From NCBI RefSeq assembly GCF_000787575.1, contig NW_012236520.1, positions 124,001 through 188,000 on the forward strand: 64,000 nt of DNA. Direction: 5' to 3'. Made by a program: the position numbers and the translations under genes. Positions 28,002 through 40,305 of the stretch are shown piece by piece. The DNA is from Acytostelium subglobosum LB1 (taxonomy: Eukaryota; Evosea; Eumycetozoa; Acytosteliales; Acytosteliaceae). A model generated the notes under the pieces. The model saw only the letters and a list, made by a program, of their open reading frames with translations. It was not told the DNA's origin and searched no databases. Position 1 is the first letter of the stretch, and each line of letters opens with the position of its first letter.

Positions 28002-31000
28002 TTAGACCTTAACCTATAGTGAAGGATGGTAAATATAAGCTCTAAGTTGTCTGGTAGTGAATCCATCATATACTTACGAATCCACCATGTATGGTCAATA
28101 AGGTGTTGAATAACTCGTTTGCCGTGGTGGTATTCAAAACGAAGCAGTACTTGCCTGTGGCATCCAGTTGGTTGTTGGGAAGATTGGGGTCTGAACCGAT
28201 GGGTCCAGGCTTATAGACGCCAGATGGGTCGGTCATCTTGATGCAGTAGTTTCCAGATGGGAGATCATTGAATCTGAATGCGTCATTGACTCTGGAGGTA
28301 TTAGTCTTGCCAGTTCGGATAACAACGCCACCTTCATCCTCCAAGGTGAGTTGAACATCAATGCCGTTGATCCTGACCTCAGCGGGATCATTCGAGTTGA
28401 CACCATCATTATTGGCATCAAAGAATGCATAACCCCTCAGTTCCAATGGTATCTTGGCAATCCATGCACCATGAATGGTCATCCAGGTTCCAAAGACTTC
28501 ATAGGCAAGTGTGCTGTCCAATGTGAAGCAATACTGTCCGTTCTGATCCAGATGACTGTTGGCAGTTTCTAAATTGTCTGGACCTCGGCGACCTGGGGTG
28601 TAAATTCCTGATGGATCAGTCATCTTGACACAGTAGTCACCTCCAGCGATATTCTCAAAGCGGATTGCATCGTTTCCATTGGTAATGTTTGTTACTCGAC
28701 TGCTTATGACTACTCCATTCTTCAACAGATCAACTATGATTCCTTTCATCCTGAACTGCTCTTGAGTATTATTATTGATTCCATTCTGTTTGATGATTGT
28801 GATTTTGAAGAAGGAGTCAATCATCGGTAAGTGTTCCAAACGAATATGAATAGATCAAACTCACCTTGTAGGCATCATAAAATGCATAGCCACGAATAGT
28901 GTATTCCTTGGTGGGTACCTATTGAATTGATCGATTGAGGAATGGTGGATTAGACAATGGTTTGATATGCTTGTCTATGATAAGTGACTTACGTATCCAG
29001 AGTGAATGGTCATCATGGTGTTGTTTGACTCTGTTGCAGTGGTGGAGTCCAATGTGAAGCAGTAATTGCCATCGGAATCAAGGTGATTGTTGGGAGAAGT
29101 TGTTAATTTGCCAATGGGGGCGGGCTTGTAGTTACCAGATGGATCGGTCATCTTGATGCAATACTTTCCAGATGGGAGATTGGTGAACTTGAATGCATTA
29201 TTGACCAGTTTGATATCAGTCTTGGCGGTGGCAATCACTGTATTGGTATCAACATAAGTGAGTTGGACATCAATGCCATTGATCCTGTACTCTGCTGGTG
29301 TGTTCTGGTTGGTGCCATCCTTGTTGTCATCATAGAAAGCATATCCACGGATTGTCATTGGAGTCTTGGCAACCCATCCACTGTGAATGGTCATCTTGGT
29401 GCCACTCGCTTCAGTTGCAGTTGTGCTGTCCAATGTGAAGCAGTACTGTCCATTGGCATCCTGCTGATTTGATGGACTAGTTGGACCTGGTATACCCTTG
29501 GGACCTGGGATGAACACTCCAGATGGATCAGTCATCTTGACACAGTAGTCGCCTCCAGCGAGGTTATCAAAGAAGAATGCTTCGTTGGTCTTGGACGTGT
29601 CTGTTGTTCCATTGCGAATGATGTTTCCATTGTTCAGGAGAACAACATTGATTCCTTTGATCCTGAACTCCGCTGGAATATTCTGATTGATACCGTCCTG
29701 TTGTTTGGTTTTTAGTTAGTATTTAAGGCAAAGCACAAACAGGCAGACTTGAGCAGTGCAGTCCACCACACTCACCTTGTTGTCATCATAGAATGCATAG
29801 CCACGGATAGTGTATTCCTTGGTAGCAACCTAATATATTGATTGATTGATATGGAGGGTGTTAGAATATGGTAGGCTACCTTGTGCTTCGGAGTCTACTT
29901 ACGAATCCAGAGTGAATGGTCATCATTGTGTTGCTTGATTCTGTTGCCGAGGTGGAGTCCAATGTGAAGCAGTACTTGCCATCGGAATCAAGGTGATTGT
30001 TGGGAGAAGTTGTTGATGTGCCAATGGGGGCAGGCTTGTATCTTCCAGATGGATCGGTCATCTTGATGCAGTACTTTCCTGCAAGGAGACCAACGAATTT
30101 GAATGCGTCGTTGACCTTGGAGGTATCAGTCTTGCCCGAACGAATAACAGCTCCACCAGCATCATCAGAGGTGAGTTCAACATCAATGCCATTGATCCTG
30201 TACTCTGCTGGTGTGTTCTCATTGCTGCCATCCTTGTTGTTATCATAAAATGCATAGCCACGGATTGTCAAGTCAGTTGTAGGGACCTTTTGGATACAGG
30301 TGCGTTAGACTGGTTGGATCAATTGTCAAATATGTGTGTTGGATAAGATATACTTACGTATCCGGAGTGGATAGTCATCATGGTGTTGCTAGCCTCGTTT
30401 GCAGTGGTGGAGTCCAATGTGAAGCAGTACTTGCCATCGGAATCAAGGTGATTGTTGGGAGAAGTTGCTGATGTGCCAATTGGAGCAGGCTTATATCTGC
30501 CAGTTGGGTCGGTCATCTTAATGCAGTACTTGCCCGATTGGAGATTGGTGAACTTGAATGCATCATTGACCTTGGAGGTATTAGTCTTGCCAGTTCGAAT
30601 AACAGCACCACCAGCATCATCAGAGGAGAGTTCAACATCAATGCCATTGATCCTGTACTCAGCAGGTGTATTCTCATTGGCACCATCTTTGTTGTCATCA
30701 AAGAAGGTATAACCACGTAGTGTAAACTCGGTTGTGGCAACCTGTTGAAATAGGAGCCGCGTTAAACAAAGGCAATAGGCAATATATATGATCAGTTGGA
30801 TTAGATCTACTTACGAATCCAGAGTGAATGGTCATCATGGTGTTGCTTGACTCTGTTGCAGTGGTGGAGTCCAATGTGAAGCAGTAATTGCCATCGGAAT
30901 CAAGGTGATTGTTGGGAGAAGTTGTTGATGTGCCAATGGGGGCAGGTTTGTATCTTCCAGATGGATCGGTCATCTTGATGCAGTACTTTCCAGATGGGAG

Positions 31001-34000
31001 ATAGGTGAACTTGAATGCATTATTGACCAGTTTGATATCAGTCTTGGCAGTGGCAATCACTGTATTGGTATCAACATAAGTGAGTTGGACATCAATGCCA
31101 TTGATCCTGTACTCTGCTGGTGTGTTCTGGTTGGTGCCATCCTTGTTGTCATCATAGAAAGCATATCCACGGATTGTCATTGGAGTCTTGGCAACCCATC
31201 CACTGTGAATGGTCATCTTTGTGCCATTCTCTTCAGTTGCAGTTGTGCTGTCCAAAGTGAAACAATACTGTCCTTTGGAGTCCTGCTGATTGGATGGACT
31301 AGTTGGACCGGGTATACCCTTGGGACCTGGGATGAACACGCCAGATGGATCAGTCATCTTGACACAGTAGTCGCCTCCAGCGAGGTTATCAAAGATGAAT
31401 GCATCATTGACCTTGGCCGTGTCTGTAGTTGCAGAACTAATGACTACCCAATTCCTCACGAGATCAACCTTGATTCCTTTGATCCTGAACTCCTCTGGCG
31501 TATTCGCATTGATTCCATTCTGTTTGTTTGTATATCGATGAGGGCATTAGTATATCAGTCCAGTAGTGAATAAAGCTGCTAAACACTATACCTTTTCAGC
31601 ATCATAGAAGGCATATCCACGAATAGTGAGGGGTTTAGCGGCAACCTAGTAGTTCATGTGTATGTTAGTGGGGCGGTCTTTCTTACATTCTTAAATGTGA
31701 TTGTACTTACAAAACCACCATTGATAGACATGCTGTTACCGTTGCTTTGGCTCAAAGTGAAGCAGTGCTTGCCATTGGAATCGAGATCATTCTTTGGCGC
31801 AACTGTGCCCATTGGACCTGGAACAAAGATTCCCTTGGGATCGGTCATCTTGATGCAGTACTTGTTAGGGAGAAGACCGTCGAAAAAGTACGCCATGTTG
31901 CCCTTGGTAGTGTCAGTCTTGCCAGTGGCCAAGACGTCACCAGCCTCATTGGTGAGCTCAACATCGATGTCCTTGATCCTGTACTCATGTGTTGTGTTCT
32001 GATCGTTGCCATCTTTGTTGTCATCATAGAATGCATAGCCGAGGACTGCGAGTGGGTTTTTGGCAACCCATCCACTGTGCACCGTCATCAAGGTGGCAGC
32101 GGCCTCGGTGGCAGTTGTGCTATCCAAAGTGAAGCACCACTCTCCATTGGCATCGAGTTGATTCACTGCTCCGGATCCTTGTCCCTTGGGACCTGGGATG
32201 AACACTCCAGATGGATCAGACATCCTGATGCAATAGTCGCCACCAAAGAGATTGGTGAACTTGAATGCATCATTGAACTTCTTGATGTCGGTTTCGGCTG
32301 AGCGAATGACAGCACCGTCCTTGACGAGTTCAACCTTGATGTCATTGATCCTGAACTCTGTGGCTGTGTTCTGATTGATACCATCCTTGTTGGCATCATA
32401 GAAAGCATAGCCACGAATGTTGTATGCTTTAAGGGGTACCTATCAATGTTGATTTGTGATGTCGGTTGGTCAGATGTTTGTGCAAGATCTTTCAATTAGC
32501 TAGGAACACTTACAAAACCACCATGGATGGTCTTCAACGTATTACCAGACTCAGTAGCAGTGGATGCATCCAAATTGAAGCAATAGACTCCATTGCTGCT
32601 GAGCTTGTTGATGGCTCCACTTCCTTTGCCAATTGGACCCGGGGTGTAGGAGTTGCTGGGAATTGGACATCAGTCATCCTGATGCAGTACTTGCCAGCCC
32701 GGACAGGAGAGAACACAAAGGCATTGTTGAGCTTGCTGGTGTCAGTATTAGCAGTGTTCAAAATATTGTTATTCTCATCCAATAGCTCAACCTTGATGCC
32801 ATTGATTCTGTATTCATCATTGTTGTTTTCATTGATGCCATCCTAATTGATTGATTGTTAGTTTGTATTATTATTATTATGATTGATTAATGGTATATAT
32901 AGATCTAACCTACATTGTTGGCGTCGAAGAATGCATATCCACGGATAGTGAACTTTGGGTCTTCCGCTCCAGTAGTGGCAGTGGTGGTAGTAGCCGTGGT
33001 CGTGGCAGGGGATGTAGTCGTGGCCGGGGATGTAGTTGTGGCCGGGGAGGTGCTGGCGGTGGTGGTTGCAGGGGACGTGGTAGTTGCTGTGGTCGTGACA
33101 GGGGATGTAGTCGTGGCAGGGGACGTGCTGGCGGTGGTGGTTGCAGGTGAAGTGGTACTCGCCGTGGTAGTGACAGTTGTGGACTGAGTGGTGGCTGGAC
33201 CCGTAGTAGAGGCTGTTGTGGTAACGGTGCTTACAGTGGTCGATGCACCCGCACTTGTGCTTGCAACTGTTGATTGGGTGGAGACTGTTGTACTGACAGT
33301 TGTAGACATGGTTGTTGGCTTGGAGGTCGTTGAAGCTGTAGTTGTGGCGGTAGTTGTTTGAGTGATGGTTGAGGCTGGACCAGATGTCGAGGCTGTTGTA
33401 GTGCCGGTGGTGCTCACAGTGGTAGACATAGTTGTTGGCCTGGATGTTGTGGACACAATGGTCGTGGCGGTAGTTGTTTGGGTGGTAGCAGTTGTGCTCA
33501 CGATCGTTGACGTCGGTACCGAGGTGGTTGTGCTCACTGTGGTGGATGCACTGGCAACTGTTGACTGGGTTGAGACAGTTGTGCTCAGTGTTGTTGACAT
33601 GGTTGTTGGCTTGGAGGTCGTTGTAACAGTTGTCGTGGCAGAGGTTGTTTGAGTGATCGTTGAGGATGGTCCCGTTGTTGATGCTGTGGTGGAGATAGTG
33701 GTGCTCACAGTCGTCGACATAGTTGTTGGCCTGGAAGTTGTGGACACTGTGGTCGTGGCGGTAGTTGTTTGAGTGATGGTTGAGGCTGGTCCCGTCGTTG
33801 ATGCTGTGGTGGAGAGAGTAGTGCTCACAGTTGTAGACATCGTTGTTGGCTTGGAGGTCGTTGAAATTGTAGTCGTGGCAGTAGTTGTTTGAGTGATGGT
33901 TGAGGCTGGACCAGTTGTCGAGGCAGTGGTAGAGGCGGTAGTGCTCACTGTGGTCGACATGGTTGTTGGCTTGGATGTCGTTGTGACTGTTGTCGTGGCG

Positions 34001-35125
34001 GAGGAAGTTTGGGTGATTGTTGAAGCTGGTCCCGTTGTCGAGGCTGTTGTAGTGGCAGTAGTGCTCACAGTGGTCGACATTGTTGAGGTCGATGCACCGG
34101 CAACTGTGCTGGCAACTGTTGACTGTGTGGAGACTGTGGTGCTAACAGTGGTTGACAATGTTGTTGACATGGTTGTTGGCTTGGACGTCGTTGTTACGGT
34201 AGTCGTGGCAGATGTTGTTTGAGTGATCGTTGAGGCTGGACCAGTTGTTGAGGCAGTGGTAGAGGCGGTAGTGCTCACTGTGGTCGACATGGTTGTTGGC
34301 TTTGAGGTCGTTGTAACCGTTGTCGTGGCAGATGTTGTTTGAGTGATGGTTGAAGCTGGTCCCGTTGTCGAGGCAGTGGTAGTGGCAGTGGTGCTCACTG
34401 TCGTCGACATTGTTGAGGTCGATGCACCGGCAACAGTGCTTGCAACTGTTGATTGGGTGGAGACTGATGTGGTTGCCACTGTCGAGACAGGCGATGTCAT
34501 CGATGACGACGTGACAATAGTGCTGGCCACTGTGGACTGTGTGGATATTGTCGTTGTTACCACAGTTGATGCTGTTTGAGTAGCAACAGTGGAGAAGGTT
34601 GTTGAGGCAACAGTGGACTGTGTTGACAACGTTGTGGTGGCCACCGTGGATGCAGAGGTGATGGGGACACATTGGGTATAACCATTGATGATCTGGCAGA
34701 TTGAACCATAGCCACATCTAATCAATGAACAAGGATTAGTTGTGCCTGAGGTGATCTGAGAGGAGGTGGTGCTGAGACATGTTGGGTTGCCTCGGACAAT
34801 GGCACAGATGGTGCCAACAGGACAATGGACGTTGGCACATGCTTCGAGAACAGTTGTTATTGTGGTAGTTGTGGTTGTTGGTGTTGAACATAACACGCAT
34901 ATTGCTTTACCGCAATCATCTTTACACTCATAGCCGACAGGACATGAGAATCCACGGCACAAGTCATGATCAGAGTCTAATGGAAAAGAGGAAAATAATA
35001 ATATTTGATAGTTAATGATATGTCTAGATTGGTTTTGATGGACAAAAATATTTACTCTGAGAAACAGTATGACCGATGTAGAGTGCGAACACCAACACCA
35101 AGAAGATACTAGTATGTAACTTCAT
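28002..35125 (-). CDS. Colossin-like secreted protein: signal peptide, Cys-rich head, mucin stalk, 11 SdrD/CnaB repeats
   Basis: Thirteen exons, read from high to low coordinate: 35056-35125, 32914-34976, 32514-32842, 31711-32439, 31592-31645, 30815-31519, 30358-30741, 29903-30286, 29776-29829, 28993-29697, 28865-28918, 28078-28785, 28002-28013. A signal peptide (MKLHTSIFLVLVFALYIGHT) is followed by three Cys-rich follistatin-like segments (CRGFSCPVGYEC, CANVHCPVGTIC, CSLIRCGYGSIC). Next come about 560 residues of Ser/Thr-rich stalk, then 11 repeats of the type IRGYAFYDDNKDG...YCIKMTDPSG...YCFTLDSTTA...MTIHSGFV. The repeats resemble SdrD B/CnaB domains of bacterial surface proteins and of Dictyostelium colossins. 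The D-x-N-x-DG loop would bind calcium. Total length is about 2083 residues. Exon 32514-32842 is one base short of keeping frame, near 32667-32680. No transmembrane anchor is seen at the end (VKV stop). Inferred role: cell surface or extracellular matrix. Confidence 0.88.
28078..32950 (-). repeat. Array of 11 SdrD/CnaB-type domain repeats encoded by modular exons
   Basis: Each repeat is about 125 residues and begins shortly after a phase-0 intron placed at the same codon (HSGF or HSGY, intron, V). Single-repeat exons (29903-30286 and 30358-30741) are both exactly 384 nt. Two-repeat units are split as 54 nt plus 705 nt (twice) or 54 nt plus 708 nt, with the small intron cutting inside the calcium loop. 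Several units are nearly identical at DNA level, for instance 28993-29480 and 30815-31300, indicating recent duplication or conversion. Confidence 0.88.
32970..34660 (-). repeat. Coding minisatellite (120-nt unit) in the mucin-like stalk
   Basis: The Ser/Thr-rich stalk contains a 40-residue unit starting GPASTITQTTSATTTV and continuing TTTSKPTTMSTTVSTT. The STITQ marker occurs seven times. Neighbouring copies near 33661, 33781, 33901 and 34021 are exactly 120 nt apart. Flanking parts have shorter STT/TSP periodicity. The region would be heavily O-glycosylated and is probably length-variable. Confidence 0.9.
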
Positions 35126-35751
35126 TAATAATAGAGTTGGATTTTTAATTATTAATAATTATTATTATTATTATTAATATAGAGTTGGATGGTTAATTAT
35201 AAAGAATATTTATTTTATTTACTATTATTTTTTTACTATTATTATTAATACTATTAATGATTCTAAAAATAGATGGACTTAAGGTACTATTTAAATATTC
35301 CCGTACCTCTTCATAATCACTTACCATAATCCTTTCACTACCCCTAGTTATTGTATCACCTACAATCATGCACAATGTAGTTGATATGAGGTAGCTAGAG
35401 CCCATACATTACCTTTTTCTACTTCAAATCAGGCCACCCCATTCATTCAAAGGGTAGTGGAATTGAAGTAGCCAGAGGTAATGTAAATGAGCCACCACTC
35501 TTTGGGAAACAGGTTTGCAGGAACCAGTTGTCGGGGTAGCTAGTGTTGGTTGCTGAACATGTTTGGCTATCTTCAATTAGGTCTGTCTTCCACCCACTTC
35601 AACAACCACATGCATATATATGATTGGAGGATATGATCATTGATCAGGTAGAGGTGGCTAATAATAAATATAGGGAATCAAAGATGAGAGTGATGGATCA
35701 AAAGGACCATGTTGTGCTTACTTTGTACAGAGAGTTTATTATTACTTTACT
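35126..35751. other. AT-rich spacer holding a long hairpin
   Basis: The spacer lies between the colossin-like start and the 3' end of the next minus-strand gene. 35130-35260 is very AT-rich and is the likely promoter of the colossin-like gene. The part around 35405-35485 forms a long imperfect hairpin, listed separately. No coding sequence is seen. Confidence 0.65.
35405..35485. other. Long imperfect hairpin (candidate small-RNA precursor or foldback)
   Basis: Arms 35405-35430 and 35460-35485 pair as follows: ten consecutive pairs (TACATTACCT with AGGTAATGTA), a GU and an AU pair, a two-base internal mismatch, then nine pairs through CTACTTCAA with TTGAAGTAG. An inner stem (CCAC with GTGG, then CCC with GGG) closes a loop of about 11 bases. 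About 30 pairs in 81 nt resemble a microRNA precursor. A remnant of a small inverted-repeat element or a transcription end signal are alternatives. The strand cannot be told from sequence alone. Confidence 0.55.
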
Positions 35752-37386
35752 TTACTTGGTTTTGTCGGCAATGGATGGTGCTGCCTCTGATTGATTGATT
35801 TGCTCACCATCTTCATGGAAGTGGCTCAATGATGGATGTCCCTTCCAATCGATATAGAACAAACCAGACTTGGTGTTCTTCTTGACGTAGGAGATGTAGT
35901 CAGCACTGCGGAAGTATGCCTTCATCCTATTTGAAATTGGTCTTATCTGTTGATGGAAGTCCCATCTCACTGTCTTTCCAGTGTCTCTTTCCTTGACACA
36001 ACCAAACTCGAATGCCCATGCCACTGGAACCAGACCAAACTGATGAATATCCGACTCCAAGTCACCAACCAGTGTCAAGAAGAATGCTTGAGTAGAGGGA
36101 TCAATGAAGAAGTACTCCTATATGATTGATTGATTGATTGATCTTGTTAGATAAGTGTTTAAACAAACGTTTCAATCTGATTATACATACATCTGATTGG
36201 TAGAGCAATGCATTGTGGAATCTAAATGGAGTGTTGAGAAGGAAGTCACGCTTCTGCTTGGTGGCACCAGCGACTAGGAGCTTGTCGAACCTCCTGGCAA
36301 TGCCCAGACCGGGGTGTTGTTGGCCAGGCAGAGGTGGACGCTCCTTTGTAAAGTCTTTGTTGGGGTCGTGAAGGCATAGCCACTCAATGTTGGTGGCCTG
36401 GTACACATTGTCTCCAATATTCTTCTTTAGGAAGTCTTTGCCGCACTCTGTCGAGGGCCACACATAGTACTCCCCGGTAAATGAGAACTTGGGTATATGT
36501 GTAGTGATGGCGCTGGAAACATGAGCATGGCCACTGACATTGGGCGAGTATTTGGCGTTGATGTCACACAGGGCAAAGTCATCCTTTCTGCGAAGGAAAC
36601 AATCAACCAGATAAATGGCAGAGCCCTTTCTGTGTGCCAATGACTCATCAGTGTACATCAATCTGTGGACATATGGATCGGACACATCGATCACCACCTT
36701 TGTATGTTCATATCCTCTGTCGCGCTGGATTGGCAGGATAGGTAAGTACATGTACATTATTATAATTGTGATTGATTATGAATGTGATCACTTACGACAG
36801 CATCATATATACCATGCTCTCTACACATGTTCTCAAGGTCCTTCTCAGAGTAGGTGTGCAGCAGTAGGTCATCGTAGGAGTGTTGGACAAAGTCGTCTTC
36901 GGTCAGGTCATCAATAGTCAAAGGGATGTCGATGGCCGAGGTAGAGTAGCTCTTGAGTACCTCACGTAGACTGTTGAGGCGCTCGGACCACTTGCCAAAC
37001 ATGTAGGACCAGTTATAGGACAGATACTGTCCTATTTTGAAGTGATGATCTTCGTGGTGGTGGGACTCTGGGTGATACTTGGGATTGGTGAATGAGGAGG
37101 ACGATGACCCGGATGCGACAGTGGTACTGTCAGTGGCAGTAGCAGTGGCATTGTCAGTGTCAGTGGTGATATCAGCTGGCATTGTATCTATATCATGTTT
37201 GATGACATTGTTGTTATCTTTGTTCATGTCCATGTCATTCTCTTTGTCCTTGTCTACTTCATGTTGTTGTGGAGGTAGTTGTTGGAGGTGTGGTTGTTGT
37301 TGAGACGGGTCCTTGGTTGCCAACATTGGATGCTTCTTGAGAAGTGTGGATTCGAATGAGTGCTCAACAGCAGTTGTAAGGTTCAT
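35752..37386 (-). CDS. Conserved protein of unknown function
   Basis: Three exons (36796-37386, 36191-36724, 35752-36117) give 496 residues. The first 110 residues are low-complexity (Gln, Asp/Asn, Thr/Ser, His). The rest is globular. Segments that look conserved are QHPGLGIARRFDKLLVAGAT, LLNTPFRFHNALLYQSD, EYFFIDPSTQAFFLTLVGDL and FGLVPVAWAFEFGCV. I do not recognise the family. The Gly-Leu-Gly followed by a basic helix recalls bacterial conserved hypotheticals, but no catalytic signature can be named. No signal peptide or membrane segment is visible. The start at 37386 is the first ATG of the frame; the sequence upstream in frame has only a TTG. Both introns (71 and 73 nt) are phase 0. Confidence 0.8.
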
Positions 37387-38625
37387 TCTTTGTTTGTTTG
37401 TTGTTGGTCTCAAAGTTTGAGTTTAATATATTAAGGTGGATAGTGAGTCAGTGAGTGAGTGAATGAGATGATTAGGTGGCTACGGATATTGGGCAATGTT
37501 GTTGTTGTTGTTTATATCTTTGAATTGAATGAAAGCTTTCAATGACGACGATGAAACAAACAAACATGTCTCTTGGTCCACCAATTCACACATTGTTACA
37601 ACCTTTATTCGCCACACATTACCACGCTTGTCCTTCTCCACATCTACACACCATTCTGCAGAAGACGACACACCTATGACTCACACACACGCCCCACCCC
37701 CAAACTACACAAACATACACACGCCCCCAACCCAACACCAACAACAGTGTTTGCCTATCTGTTTCCTTTTTAGTTCGCTCCGCAATCTGTAAAGAAGACG
37801 GGAATTTGGGACCCTTGCTCCCACACATGCGGTCCAACACAACCTCGATTGTTACCTTCATCTAGCAATGGTCAGTGGACAGTAGTCTGCGAGAGAGACT
37901 TGACTGATGCTTGGTCAAAGCTTACTTCTTCCTACTGTCGTCGTCCTTTCATCTCGACAATGTCAATGGGTGGTGTTTTCACACTAACTCATCTACTCAT
38001 TCCACTAATTCAATCTATGACTATGTTTACCATGGTACTATAATCTAAACAGAAATTGGTATCTTGTTACCAAGATTGTCATTCTATCTATCTCCTCCTA
38101 CTTCTGAGTTAAAGTATTGGTTGTTTCTACAATGGTGGCGTGATGTCCTTCCACCCAATAAAGAAAAACCTATTATCTGGTACATGGTAGTAAGTAAGAA
38201 GTGAGTGTCTTGTTGTCTCCAACTCTATCACTGTCTCGTGTCTCGGTTTCATCTATCTATCTTTGCACTTTTAGTGTTGTTGTAGTTATTGTTGTTCTTA
38301 GCTGACAACAACAATTACTATCTGTTGATATTGACGGGATTGCACTGAGCTTGGTAACAAAGACTATCTTTGCAGTTGCTGAATAAAATAAATAAAAAGT
38401 TAGTGGAAGGTAAATAGAATTCCAAGTGGTTGACGAAACACTTCTGTTTGTGTGTGAACCTGAGGTTGAGACCATTGAATGGAAGAGACCTCTCGAGACC
38501 TTTGGCAAAAGGGTAATCAAACAAACACAATGAATGAATACAGGTATTAAGGATAATAACAAGTTATAATGCGCAACAACAATAATAAATAATAATAATA
38601 CATAAGTTCAACACAACATAACAAC
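37387..38625. other. Divergent intergenic region
   Basis: This lies between a minus-strand and a plus-strand gene start, so it should hold both promoters. It contains CA-rich sequence (about 37670-37740) and AT-rich sequence near 38570-38620. Several short open frames exist, but none has a recognisable motif. Confidence 0.55.
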
Positions 38626-40305
38626 ATGCCACATAACAGTTCAAGTAACAATAATAATAACAACAGTACTATTGTCAACTGCAACAACAATAACGACAAC
38701 AATCATAATAATAATAATAATAATAGTAATGGTGATGAGATGGTTGTTCTCACAAACTCAATCAAACAGATACATTTACATAATGAAGTATTAGCAGCAC
38801 AACAACTACAAATTACAATATTAGACCTACCAATTGAGATACTGTTAAACATATTTACGCCATTCTACAATGACCTCATATTCTCACATGATAACGATGA
38901 AGATCTGACATCATCATCATCATCATCATTGTCATCATCATTGTCATCATCAACATCGTCGGCGATGACCACAGCCACAGCCACCAACACCACCTCCACA
39001 ACAATGACGACAAACTCAAAGCTGAGTCGTTATGAACAATATAGATTGGACTCATTCAGGAGCATCATTTCATTCGCACAGACTTGCAAGCTGTTCTATA
39101 ACATACTTCAAGATGACAGTCTATGGCAGTTGCTATATCGCAGACATTTCTCATTCTACTCGCAGGTGGATGTCGATCGCATATGTCTCTCCAACAGTCT
39201 ATCACCTCTGCTCGAGTCGGCCAATAGACAGGGCGATAAAGGTTGTGGCGCCGTCGCCGCACCGCGATTCGAAGCCAAAGAACATACAGAAAGCGCGCCT
39301 TGGAAGCGACGATATACAATGCGCGGACATCCTTGGAGTGTGGACGACATCACATGTCACAAGGAGATAGTTGGTGGACATCAGCTTGGCGTCACATCAC
39401 TCGAGGTCGATGACAACTACTTGTTCTCGGGCTCGCACGACTCCACCATCAAGATGTACAACCTGGATACGCTCAAGCATGTGCACACTTTCCAAGGCCA
39501 CGAACTCACAATCTGGGCGCTGCTCTCGGATGGCAAGCGACTGTACAGTGGCTCGAACGATCACAAGATACGCGTGTGGGACCTGAAGCGTCGCCACTGC
39601 AAGTCGATACTGCGGGAGCACAACACCAAGATCTTTTCGCTGGCCATCAAGGAAAATGTGCTGATCAGCTCGGGCGACGAGACGATCAAGGTGTGGAACA
39701 AAAAGACCCTGGTGCCAATGCTCGACCTGAAGGAGCACACGCGCGGCGTCAACACCATGTCGGTGCACAATCACCATCTGGTCAGCGGGTCGTCCGACAA
39801 GACCGTCAAGATCTGGGACCTCAACACGATGCAGTGCGTATCCACCAAGGAGAACCCGGCCACGGGCAAGGTCCTGTCGATGGCCCTGGTCGACTGCAAC
39901 ACGGTGGCCACGGGCACCGATTACCTACACATCAACACATGGGATCTACGCGAGCACAACAAGGTCAACATCATCAAGAATGCGCACAAGTGGGAGGTGT
40001 GGCAACTGCACATGTGTGGCGGCTACCTATTCAGTGGCTCATTCGACCACACAATCAAGACATGGGACCTTCGCAACTTCCAGAATCAACGCACAATCAC
40101 TGGCCATCGTAGTTTCCTACACGCTCTAACCAGTTCCTCCTATCATCTATTCAGTGGATCAGCTGATAAATATATTAGAGTATGTTAGTTTGTTGTTGTT
40201 TGTTGATCATGACCGGGCCTCACAACAAAAGCCACTTACACACTCTCTCGCTCTCCCTTCAATCACATCACACAAACACAGGTATGGTCTCCATTCACAA
40301 CTTAG
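38626..40305 (+). CDS. F-box/WD40-repeat protein (likely SCF substrate receptor)
   Basis: Two exons (38626-40179, 40282-40305) give 525 residues. The N-terminus has Asn-rich and Ser/Thr-rich stretches. An F-box-like segment follows (ILDLPIEILLNIFTPF, then FAQTCKLFYNILQDDSLWQL), interrupted by a Ser/Thr insertion. At least seven WD40 blades fill residues about 245-525 (GHQLGVTSLEVDDNYLFSGS, GSNDHKIRVWDL, GSSDKTVKIWDL, GSFDHTIKTWDL, GSADKYIRVW). The second exon supplies just eight codons (VWSPFTT and stop) and completes the final W-D strand, which supports the splice. Such proteins dock on Skp1 and present substrates to a cullin ubiquitin ligase. Dictyostelium FbxA has the same domain combination but is much longer, so orthology is not claimed. 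Confidence 0.88.

Noticed and set aside
28351-32300. Plus-strand frames across the SdrD-like array
   Set aside because: They recur once per repeat on the opposite strand and are shadows of the minus-strand exons.
33102-34720. Long plus-strand and other antisense frames rich in Val or Cys/His across the Ser/Thr stalk
   Set aside because: They are antisense readings of the Thr/Ser minisatellite; the minus-strand frame has a signal peptide, splice sites and family repeats.
38257-38562. 101-residue minus-strand frame in the spacer before the F-box/WD40 gene
   Set aside because: It has one hydrophobic stretch, but no family resemblance and poor start context; left as spacer.
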